Of a stretch of 64,000 bases of DNA, positions 33,472-42,017 are shown piece after piece. Position 1 is the first letter of the stretch, and every line of letters starts with the position of its first letter. Position numbers and translations under genes: made by a program. The notes below the pieces were generated by a model. That model saw only the letters and a program-made list of their open reading frames with translations. It was not told the DNA's origin and did no database searches. This DNA comes from Emiliania huxleyi CCMP1516 (taxonomy: Eukaryota > Haptophyta > Isochrysidales > Noelaerhabdaceae). The stretch covers positions 329,663 to 393,662 of the forward strand of contig NW_005196755.1 of assembly GCF_000372725.1 (NCBI RefSeq), read 5' to 3'.

Positions 33472-35788
33472 CTAGGAGATGGCCGCGTGGCAACACTGAG
33501 CTATACACAGGTATCATTTTTTCACACCGTCGTCAGACGGTGGGGATGGACATGTGGCCTCGTTCTTCCCATCTAGATGTATACTTAGGTAGTCTTTCTT
33601 TGCTGAGATATACGTGATATACATTGAAAGCGACGAATGAGCCGGGCAGCGTGTTGCCCTTGAGCTAGTCCTTCCCCGGTCGCATATAGCCTCTGCGCTG
33701 TCTGGCGAACGCCTGTATGCCATGCGGATGCGCGCGGACCACGCTTGCGTGGGTACGTGGCTGGCAGGCTGACCCGTGTGCGGTGTAACCCGCGCACGAG
33801 GAAGCTTCGCGGGTTCGAGTCGTCAGCGGAGGTGTGCCGAGGGGGGCCGGGAGGCGGTAAGCCGTCGTCGCCCGGCGCTGCTTGCAGCACCATGGCGATG
33901 GCGCTAAGAGGTTCCTCTTTTCCGCGCCCCCCCTCCGCGCACAAGGCGCGCGATATACCTACCACCTACCTGCCTACTCGAGTACCAACCAGGCGGAAGA
34001 GACGGTGCGGTGGCTAGGGAGGAGGTGGCGGAGGGTGGTTATATGATGTAACATACTTGACCCCCCCCCCCCCTTGGCGCCTCGTCTTTTCGTGCCAAAC
34101 CAGCTGATCTCGGCCCGCCGTCCTCCGCTCGCGCCGGCCGCCCATGCGCTCGCGGGGCTACCCGACGCGGCGAGCCTCGTGCCGATGGACCCAGCCGAGG
34201 TGCCCAACCAGTTGGAGAGGCGCCGACGCGCCGCGCGCGACCACCAGCCAGCTTTTCAGCAGGGCCGAGCACGGACCACAGTGCGTCGAAAGAGTCGACA
34301 CTCAAAGTAGCTGTCGAGTTTTTTGCCTCTTTTTGAGCGCGGCTGCTGCACACCCAGCCCACCAGTGATACGAGACGCACCGGATCCAACCCTGGCAGCG
34401 CTTGACCGCCACCCCGGTGACCGCCCACAGGTGGCTGACCGCATCTTCGCCCGTCTGGGACCTCTTCGTACGGCTCCAAAAACCGCTCCTTAACGACCGG
34501 GTACACGCACACGAGCCGCGGTCGTGTACCCGTCTTAGCGGCGAGGCGTGGGACCGTCTGTGGCGAAGTGGGTCGCGTCCCTGAATTTCCGTCAACTCAC
34601 GGTCCTTCCCCCGTACGCGGGGCCAACCCTCGGAGACCCGTGTTTAATTTACGGCCCTTTCCCTGCGAACGCGCACCCCCCAGGGCTAGGGCTCTCTAGC
34701 CCGTAACCCGATGCCGTGCGAAGTCTGTGACAGCGACAGTCACCATCCCTATGTAGTATACGTGCACATTAACATCATTGTTAGGAAGGTGACACAGTGG
34801 AAACACAGTGAGGCTCGGACTGGACACCAGCGCGGTATGCTTGGGTGGACGAACGGGGCGCGGACGAATACACATCGTAAAATCCCGGTCGCGGCCTCGT
34901 CCACAACAGCATCAACAACAGCATTCGACATGAAGTTGGGAGCAGTCCAGAGCGAGACAAGGCAAGCCAGCTAGCGGAGCGAGGCCTAAGAGTCGACCTA
35001 AGACTCGCCTCTAGGAGGTCCTCAGAGCGGCTTCATCTCTGATCAGAGGTCCTCACTGTGCGTGTGGCCATCTGTCCTCTGTTCACATTTTATAAAAGGA
35101 GGCACGATCGATATGTGCTCCAGCCCTGCCTGACACGGCAAAGCTCTGCGGTGGTCCTATACCGTGGAGGCCAAAATTTGGGCCGAGCAAGCGAGCGCAG
35201 AGGCAGCAAAAGGTCCTCACCAAGTGCAAGAGGTCCTCACGCCACGATTTTCTAGGACACTCTGAAGGTGGGTAGTTCGAAGAGGCAGGCACGGGACCTA
35301 CCGGCCTGCACGCCAGGTGCAAAAGGAAAGAGGCAGCCTGAGGCAGCTAGTTTGCAATTGACCGCCGGAGAGCTCAACTCTGTCTTACTTACCCAAAATT
35401 ACGGTGCAAGTGTACCTCTCTCTCTCAAGTGTAGAGGGAAGTAAGTCATTGGTCATGCTTTCCCTTGTGCACCAACGTTCCCTTCGAGCTTTCCCTTGTG
35501 CACCATGTACACCAGCACGGTACTGAATACAGACACATTATTGTCCTACCTACCTACCTACTCGAGTACCAACCAGGAAGGAAGAGACGGTGGCGGTGGC
35601 TAGGGAGGAGGTGGCGGTGAGGGTGGAGGCGGAGATGGTGGAGGCGAAGACGGAGGCGGTGGCGAGGGCGGCGGCGAGGATGGCGGTGGAAAGGGCGGCG
35701 GCGAACTCCCGGCTCCCTCACCAGCCTAGACCAGGAACCCTGAACACGCGTGATAGCGGGCCGAGCAGCGAATCTGATTCCCGACGCG
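33472..35788. other. 2.3 kb repeat-rich intergenic DNA
   Basis: No gene is supported. Landmarks: CCTACTCGAGTACCAACCAGG with a GGTGGCTAGGGAGGAGGTGG block at 33972-34035, repeated directly at 35562-35625; a poly-C run near 34061-34074; a copy of the ACCAGCGCGGTATG repeat (34806-34850); and the inverted ~550-bp repeat copy (34895-35400). Confidence 0.55.
34895..35400 (-). repeat. ~550-bp dispersed repeat, copy 2
   Basis: Inverted partner of 30570-31150, retaining GAGCTCAACTCTGTCTTACTT at its right end and CGGCCTCGTCCACAACAGCA at its left end. Confidence 0.75.
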
Positions 35789-37309
35789 ATGCCGACAGCC
35801 CACATCAGCGCGGGACGCGAAGAGCTATCCACCGTCCCGACGCTGCCGCCGCCGCCGCCGCCGCCGCCGTGCAGTGAAATCGCCGGCCGCACGGTGCTCA
35901 CCGAGGGCGCCTGCAAAGACGTCCGCTATCCGGAGAACAACTGCAGCAACTTTTACTACCATACTGGGCCTCATATCAACACCGACAAAGACAAGTGGCG
36001 GCTGTGTGTGGCGCCGTCGGGGCTGGAGAAGGACGTGTGCGAGGGCGTTCTTCTCACGGGCTGCTGGCCACCGCCACCGCCGCCGCCGAAAGCTTGCCAG
36101 CTCGCCATCCCAGCGCGCGCCCAGACCCTCGATCCGGGTGGACGGCGGGATCACTGGCGCTCACTAGCGGAGCAGCACGGCATCCGCTCGCTGGTAGTCG
36201 AGCGGGCCGTTGGGCCGGCGGAGCTGTGGCAGTACGTGCCAGCAAGCGTGCTGCATTCGCTCAATGCCACCCTCGTGCCCAAAGCGCTCAAGCAGGCGCA
36301 CAAAATGCTCGGCATCTGGGCCACCAATGTACGGTTCCTCGCTTCGGTCGCTGCCAGCAACGCAACGGCGATCTTCATCGAAGATGATGCCTCTCTCCAG
36401 CCGAGCTTCTGCGCTGGCACCACGGCCGCGCTGCGCCAACTGCGGTCGTCCAGTCCTTCGTGGGATCTCCTCCTTCTGGGACACTGCGGCGGCACTCGCG
36501 TCCGAACTTGCACGCGCATCCCTTCCCCTCAGCGGGGTGGAGAGGGCAGGGCACGGTGCCTCTGCCGTGGCGGCGCGTGTTGTCGGGCCCAACGGTGGCG
36601 CAGCCGGCCCCGCGCACAGCAGAGAGGCCGGCATGCACACCATGTAGGTTATCCGATGTGCACGCATGCCTACATTGCGAGCGCGTTCGGCGCGTCGCGG
36701 CTGCACGGTCTGCTCGCGGACTGGCCTCGCAGCTACGCTGAGGCGATTCTCCGCACCGCGCAGCCGGGCTGGGAGACTGCTGGCGTCGCGCCGAAGAGGC
36801 GACACTTCCACGACACTTCCTCACACTTCCACGACACCTCCACCACGACACCTCTAACTTCCGCAGCTACAATTCCATGGCAGATCGTTCTCGTGGGCAG
36901 GCGCGCGTCTCAGCAGCGCGTGGGTACTCTGATGGGGCTCCGCTCTCCTCTCCTCGCTGCTTCCTCGCCCGCGCAGAGCAGAGAAGCCCCACACCCGCCA
37001 CACCGACCTGTGTGCTCTCATCACCCTGAGAGCCGCGCATCATTCTAGGCGGCACTCGAAGCGGCCTGTAGACATCGCGCACGACGTGCGCGTCGCGCAG
37101 CTCATCTACACGGGAAAGGTCGAGTGGCCAGCGCTGCCCCACCATTGGGTGTGTGTGTGTGAAGAAGTTTTACCTTACCTCACCTTATTCCTTAGGTCGA
37201 CGCCCACGTGATGTGGCCGCAGGTGGCGCTGCAGCCGTGGATGATCGCGCCGAGGAGCAGGATCCAACGCGGCATTTCAGACATGAGGTTGCCACGCGCG
37301 TGCAGCTGA
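35789..37309 (+). CDS. GT25-like glycosyltransferase
   Basis: From ATG 35789, with 3' exons 37049-37148 and 37196-37309 joined in phase (441 residues if no other introns exist). Family signs: WATNVRFLAS, AIFIEDDASLQPSF (the acidic E-D-D donor-binding motif), WDLLLLGHCGG, CTHAYIASAFGASRLHGLL, then after splicing VGRRHSKRPVDIAHD, VAQLIYTGKVEWPALPHHW and VDAHVMWPQVALQPWM. These match GT25/LPS-type glycosyltransferases, with the conserved His/Asp-rich end typical of algal members. The Arg/Cys-rich stretch around 36490-36640 looks out of frame and may hide an intron. The last intron is only 47 bp. Golgi or secreted glycan synthesis is expected. Confidence 0.6.
37149..37195 (+). other. 47-bp GT-AG intron
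   Basis: The shortest intron seen in the window. It consists of GTGTGTGTGTGTG followed by TTTTACCTTACCTCACC, which resembles the inverted AAGGTAAGG repeat terminus. Splicing joins PHHW to VDAHVMWP in phase. Confidence 0.65.
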
Positions 37310-37557
37310 ATGTCCCATGTCTGGTAGTCCAACATTTAAAGTCGCCGTAATAAACAAATAAAGAGAAGGATCTCCAGAAGAGATGGGCGACGCACGAACA
37401 CAGAGGCACAGCGCGTAAGTCGACGTCTAAGAGCAAAAGAAGCGCCCGGAACATTTTTTCCCCTAACTCTCGGACGTCCCACCCCGGGAGCAATCGTCGT
37501 GCGCCAGCGCGCGGCCTTCGGGCGGGGGGCTGCGCCTCGCTGCCCCACCCCCCAGCG

Positions 37558-38238
37558 ATGCCATCCGTCAAGTCGGCCGTGTCCGCCGCGATCGACGCCA
37601 TCGGAGGCGTCTCCCGGATCGGCGAGGACCCCGATTCGCTCATCCTCTTCAACGCCGCCTTCAGTGTCTGCTCCGAGAAGTGCCGCACCGTCATCCGGGA
37701 GACGGGCTTCTCGCACACCAACGTCAACGTGGACCTGACCACGATGATCAACTACGATCCGAGGTACGTGGCGCTGAGGCTCATGGCGTGGGATCATGCG
37801 ATGCCGCTCGCCGGAGAGATCGCCGGCTGGACGGGGAGCAGCTCGATGGCCAAGACTGGCTTTGACCCATGCGTGGTGCCGCTCCTCGTGGACATGAAAG
37901 CCAACGGAGGCGAGGGCATGGTCATCGTCGACTCGGCGGTGATCTGCAACTACCTCGTCAGGCTGGCTGGAGGTGCGCTCATGCCGACGGAGCCACACCA
38001 GCTTGCGCTCGTTCAAAAGCACATCGCGCTCGTCGATGACGCTCCTCACCCGGCGCTACTGTACGACGCGCTCCCCGCCAAAGACCTCCGCCCGGCCTAC
38101 CTGAAGCATCTCACGGCTGGAGGCGGCCTCCACTTGCAGCAGATCCGCAAACTCAAGAATTATCTGGCGCAGGAGGGCAATGGGCTAGATTCCCATGTTT
38201 CACCACAAGCGCCAAACTGCTTCACCGCGCGCTGCTGA
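37558..38238 (+). CDS. GST-like protein (thioredoxin-fold N-terminal domain)
   Basis: 226 residues from ATG 37558 with no obvious intron. The region around residues 15-60 (LILFNAAFSVCSEKCRTVIRETG) has the beta-alpha pattern and Cys pair position of a thioredoxin/GST N-domain. VVPLLVDMKANGGEGMVIVDSAVICNYL matches the cis-Pro/beta3-beta4 'V-P-L-L... DS..I..YL' of GSTs that binds the gamma-glutamyl part of glutathione. A short helical C-domain follows (ALVQKHIALVDDAPHPALLYD), but the protein is shorter at the end than typical GSTs. Conjugation or dehalogenase-like activity is possible; the substrate is unknown. Confidence 0.5.
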   Translation: MPSVKSAVSAAIDAIGGVSRIGEDPDSLILFNAAFSVCSEKCRTVIRETGFSHTNVNVDLTTMINYDPRYVALRLMAWDHAMPLAGEIAGWTGSSSMAKTGFDPCVVPLLVDMKANGGEGMVIVDSAVICNYLVRLAGGALMPTEPHQLALVQKHIALVDDAPHPALLYDALPAKDLRPAYLKHLTAGGGLHLQQIRKLKNYLAQEGNGLDSHVSPQAPNCFTARC

Positions 38239-38485
38239 CAGCGTCAAGTGCGGCCCTTAGCTGAGTATAGCACGAAGTGGGCGTCGAGGGGGCCTATAGT
38301 AGAGTGTGAGCCCGCGCGCTGCAAAGCTCGAGTGTGGGCGATGGCGCGAGCTGGGCCATGTACTAATTGCGTGTGACTGTTTCTGCCGTCTTTGAGGGGG
38401 CGTGGGCGTAGGAGTGGCGCTCTGCTACCCTTGCAGTCGAGCGCCTTCTCTCAGCTCCATTGCCTCTAGGAGAACAGCCAGGCTC

Positions 38486-38575
38486 GGACTGGACACCAAC
38501 GCGGTATGGGTGGACGCTAGCCGGAATGATGACGACACGCACGAGCGACTCACAAGACACACAGCTAGCTGGCTG
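38486..38575 (+). repeat. ACCAACGCGGTATGGG repeat, inverted copy
   Basis: AGGCTCGGACTGGACACC, AACGCGGTATGGGTGGACGC and GATGACGACACGCACGA, opposite in orientation to 4200-4279. It lies 90 bp upstream of the first Cys-rich paralogue and may contribute to its 5' region. Confidence 0.65.
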
Positions 38576-38665
38576 CCATCACCTCCCCTGCTCTCCAAGG
38601 AGAATATCCCCGCGCGATTTCTTTTTCTATCCCCAAGTTCCGCCGCGATTGAGCATTCTTGTCCC

Positions 38666-39457
38666 ATGCAAACCGCTTCGAGGCCGACCGCTCCGAGGCC
38701 ACCAGTACCAGTGCCAGTGAAGGTCAAACACGAGAACAAGGCAGCTACGACGGAGGGCACGGATCCTCTCGTCGCGGCCACCTCTGCGCCCGGCAAGTGC
38801 TGCTCGTCGGGCTGCGGCAAGTGCTGCTCGTGGGGCTGCGACGTGTGCTGCTTGTGGTCGTACGAGTGGGCGTGCCTTCTGCCTCGCTGGTTCTTCCGCG
38901 GCATTTTTCCGGGGGGTTGGTGGGTTGAAACGGGGGCGACACCGCCGCTCGACCCGCCTTCTTCGGCAACAAAGACTGCGATTGGCAATGGCCTATTCGT
39001 GCACATCGACTACGACAGCTGGAACGAGCACTTGTACGACGTCATCCCTGTCTGGGTCGAACTCCGGGGCCCGGTCACGGAGGCGCTCGAGATATCCATT
39101 TCCTTTGACGGCTCCGTCAACCTCTCGGTGGCAAAAGTAGTGGCAGGTCGCGGCTGGGAAACGGCGGCGGCGGCGCCCACGAGCGTTCCGGTCAAGACCA
39201 TCGTCCAGCCCGGAACCACCGTCCCCTTCGCGCTCCTCATGCCGAATTCCAAGTTCCGACAGTGGGAGCTAAAGTGGGCTGCCCGTTGGCAGGGCGACTG
39301 GGTCAAGCCCACCGACCCGTGCGGCCCGGACTTAAAGTGCGCGGCGCTCGACCGGCGGGTGTGCGAGCTGGAAACGACGGTGCGCAGCATGCTGCGGGCG
39401 GAGGCGGCGTTACCAGCAGACGTTTTCGCTTTCGCGGAGGCGCAGCGTGCCGAGTAG
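38666..39457 (+). CDS. Cys-rich tandem paralogue A
   Basis: 263 residues from ATG 38666. After a basic Pro-rich start (MQTASRPTAPRPPVPVPVK) comes a short cysteine array, GKCCSSGCGKCCSWGCDVCC, leading into WACLLPRWFF. The conserved second half reads KTAIGNGLFVHIDYDSWNEH, IPVWVELRG, ISFDGSVNLSVAK, PFALLMPNSKFRQWELKW and a closing helix CELETTVRSML with FAFAEAQRA. The second half is beta-rich, like a small C2 or lectin-type sandwich (an inference). The Cys array could be palmitoylated or bind metal. No known family is recognised. It shares 5' flank and coding sequence with the gene 1.4 kb downstream. Confidence 0.6.
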   Translation: MQTASRPTAPRPPVPVPVKVKHENKAATTEGTDPLVAATSAPGKCCSSGCGKCCSWGCDVCCLWSYEWACLLPRWFFRGIFPGGWWVETGATPPLDPPSSATKTAIGNGLFVHIDYDSWNEHLYDVIPVWVELRGPVTEALEISISFDGSVNLSVAKVVAGRGWETAAAAPTSVPVKTIVQPGTTVPFALLMPNSKFRQWELKWAARWQGDWVKPTDPCGPDLKCAALDRRVCELETTVRSMLRAEAALPADVFAFAEAQRAE

Positions 39458-40901
39458 TGCAGCTGTGGCATGAGTCGGTCGGAGGAAGGAGATGCGATCG
39501 CGGGCTGTGAGCGCGCATGCCGTCAATGAGAGCCCTTTTAGAGAGAGATTTTGTGCTGATTCTTTTGGTGTGTACCTGTGTTAGTGCCAGTGCGCGCCAG
39601 TCCCGTGCCTAGTGTGGTGTCTCGTGCGAGAAGTTGTAAAATTCTTTTTGAGCACGGAGCTCTCGCACCCGCATTGCCGTTTAGCCGTTAACGGAGTCGC
39701 TTAGGCGGCGCTCCGGTGGTGTGCCTGTGATAGTGCTAGCACGCGCCAGTTCGCACCTGTGTCGAGCCTGTCTCTGTAGAGTTGTTTTGTTTAAATTCTA
39801 ATTTCTGTGCATAATAACTCCAAGAATCACAACAAGCCATGGCCCAGTCAAACACAAACTACAGCTAGCATATGAATGATCTAAATATGCTAGTTATCGT
39901 AACATCTAACAATCCCATGACCCATATGCTTTAGTCTCAAAAACGCGCCAAGCTAGGCGCTCAGCGGCCCATGATTCATGGACGCCCCAAGGGAGTCTGT
40001 GAGCGGCGCCCCCAAGCACAGGGTTGTCCTCGCACGCCCATTCCTCTTCCCCACCCATCAAGCACTCAAAGATGCTCGCGAGAGGTCCTCACGGGAGGTC
40101 CACACAAGAGGTCCTCACAAGAGGTCCTCTCAGAGGCATCGCGACGCGTTGACGTCCCCAAAAGAGCGCCTGTGGGACGGCCAACCGATGACAACTCGAC
40201 AGGATGACTATGCCGAGAGGTGAGACTCCCCTTCCTCGCCTCTCTACGATTCGGAGGTCGACACAAGTGGATGAGCGTGATGTGCTTCCTGGTGGTAATT
40301 CATCTTTTTCATTTCGTGCTGTTCGCGCCGTTACCACCTTTACGCGGTGAGGACCTCTCGTGAGGACCTCCCGTGTGGTGAGGACCTCTCGCAAGCATCT
40401 TTGAATGCTTGGGCGGGGAAGAGGAAGGGATGTGCGAGAAAGCAACCTGCTTGTCCGCGTCGCCTCATGAACAAAAACACTCTCAATCCAAGTGCTCCAA
40501 TCATGGGCCGCTGAGCGCCTATATAGGTCTCTTTCGCCTGCGAATTCGAGACACAACCAAGCAGGCGCTTATACAAAGAGAATGGGATTCGTAATGATTA
40601 GTTGAGTTGTATGTGTGCTTGCTCCGCCGGAAAGTGTGCAGGAAGTTTTCTTCTTTGTCTGAAATTCTTTTTAAGGTCTTCTCTTCTTTGCCTTGAGCGC
40701 GCGCGCGGCCGGGTCTTTGAGCCCCCCCCCCCCGCCCGACGATTTCTTTTCCTTGTTCTTTTCGCTTCTTGCGCTCTATGTTCTTTTTCCCGTGCCGTCA
40801 ATCCCGTGCGTGTCGTGCGAGGGAGTTGGTGACGAGAATTCTTTTTTGTGCGCCTCTCGCTATACCCAGAGACGACGCCGCGATTGAGCTTGCTTGCCGT
40901 C
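39458..40901. other. intergenic region between paralogues
   Basis: Holds GAGAGAGATTTT and TTGTAAAATTC motifs (39540-39650), the second copy of the 85-bp repeat (39688-39771), an AT-rich stretch (39785-39920), the MITE-like element (40028-40436) and a poly-C run (40722-40732). No gene is supported. Confidence 0.6.
40028..40436. mobile_element. MITE-like element with ~90-bp terminal inverted repeats
   Basis: Left arm 40028-40116 (CCATTCCTCTTCCCCACCC, CACTCAAAGATGCTCGCGAG, AGGTCCTCACGGGAGGTCC) is matched inverted by 40343-40436 (GAGGACCTCTCGCAAGC, ATCTTTGAATGCTTGGGCGG, GGAAGAGGAAGGGATG). The 225-bp interior has no ORF of note. GAGGTCCTCAC words are shared with the ~550-bp repeats at 30570 and 34895, so the families may be related. 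Confidence 0.65.
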
Positions 40902-41804
40902 ATGCAAACCGCGTCCTCGAGGCCGACGGCGCCGAGGCCGCCGGTGAAGACGATCAAGGACGAGAACAATCTCCTCGCGACTGCCTCCAACAAGTGCTTC
41001 GCGTGGGCGTGGGCAGCCGGGCCAACGGCGACGACAGACGCAATGGCGACGGAAACGGCCAATCTCGTCGCGAATGTCTCATCAGAGCCCGGCAAGTGCT
41101 GCTCGTTGGGCTGCGACGTCTGCTGCTCGTTGGGCTGCGGCAAGTGCTGCTCGTTGGGTTGCGGCAAATGCTGCACGCGGTCCTTCTCGTGGGCATGCTG
41201 TCTGCCTCGTTGGTACTGCTCGTACGCGTACAGGTGGTTTTGGTCTTGCCGTGGGAAGTGGCCGGGCACCGGCACTGATGCCGATGCCACTCCGCCGCTG
41301 CTCCCTCCTTCTTCTGCAGAGAAGACCGCGATTGGCGATGGCCTATTCGTGTTCGTCGACTACGACATCTGGAATGACCACGTGTACGACGGCATCCCTG
41401 TCTGGGTAGAGGTGCCAGCCACGCCTGTCGAGGTAGCCATTTCCTTTGACGGCTCCGTCAACCTCTCGGTGGCAGGGGCAGGGCGCGGCTGGGACACGGC
41501 GGCGGCGGCGGCCACGGCAGTCGAGACCCTCGTCGAGCCCGGAGGTCCCGTCCCCTTCGCGCTCCTCATGCCGGTAGCCAAGAACCGACTGTGGAAGCTG
41601 AAGTGGGTTGCCCGATGGCACTTCGTGATCCCGCCGCCGCCGGATCCGTGCCCGCCGGAGCCGTGCGCCGACCTCAAGTGTGCGGCGCTCGACCTGCGGG
41701 TGTGCGAGCTGGAGACGACGGTGCGCACCATGCAGCGGGCGGAGCTGCGCCCAGAAGACGTCTTCACTTTCGCGGAGGAGCAGCGCGCGCGCGTGGAGCT
41801 CTAG
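40902..41804 (+). CDS. Cys-rich tandem paralogue B
   Basis: 300 residues from ATG 40902. The architecture equals paralogue A, but the cysteine array is expanded to three GKCCSLGCG-type units (GCDVCCSLGCGKCCSLGCGK), followed by CLPRWYCSYAYRWFW. The second half aligns with A: KTAIGDGLFVFVDYDIWNDH, IPVWVEVPA, ISFDGSVNLSVAG, PFALLMPVAKNRLWKLKW, CELETTVRTMQ, FTFAEEQRA. A charged insert with NLLATASNKC and MATETANLVANV lies before the array. It arose by tandem duplication; array-unit number differs between copies, so the array is evolving by unit gain or loss. Function unknown. Confidence 0.6.
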   Translation: MQTASSRPTAPRPPVKTIKDENNLLATASNKCFAWAWAAGPTATTDAMATETANLVANVSSEPGKCCSLGCDVCCSLGCGKCCSLGCGKCCTRSFSWACCLPRWYCSYAYRWFWSCRGKWPGTGTDADATPPLLPPSSAEKTAIGDGLFVFVDYDIWNDHVYDGIPVWVEVPATPVEVAISFDGSVNLSVAGAGRGWDTAAAAATAVETLVEPGGPVPFALLMPVAKNRLWKLKWVARWHFVIPPPPDPCPPEPCADLKCAALDLRVCELETTVRTMQRAELRPEDVFTFAEEQRARVEL

Positions 41805-41944
41805 AGTGGAGTGGGTGCCCCGTTCTTGTTTCTTTTCACGCTTCTTGTAAAATTCTTATCTCGGCTTCTGTGATGAGGACGACGGCTTCTGGAAGCCGTC
41901 GTCTGCGCCTTGCCTGTGGTGCGTGTAAGCAAGAAAGAACGAGA

Positions 41945-41998
41945 ACAGGACCCAAGGGAGGGATGAGAAGACGGCACGCCGCCACCACAATTTTATTT
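41945..41998 (-). repeat. TTAAAATCCCTGTGTGGTGG repeat, shortened copy 4
   Basis: GACCCAAGGGAGGGATGAG and CGGCACGCCGCCACCACA match the other copies. It ends at an AATTTTATTTTTTTT tract 20 bp upstream of the midasin ATG, so repeat sequence forms the immediate 5' flank of this gene. Confidence 0.6.
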
Positions 41999-42017
41999 TT
42001 TTTCGAGCGGACGACGA

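Noticed and set aside
33745-34600. Genes suggested by overlapping open frames
   Set aside because: Several frames are open on both strands at once, none shows a family motif, and the stretch contains a direct repeat and a poly-C run.
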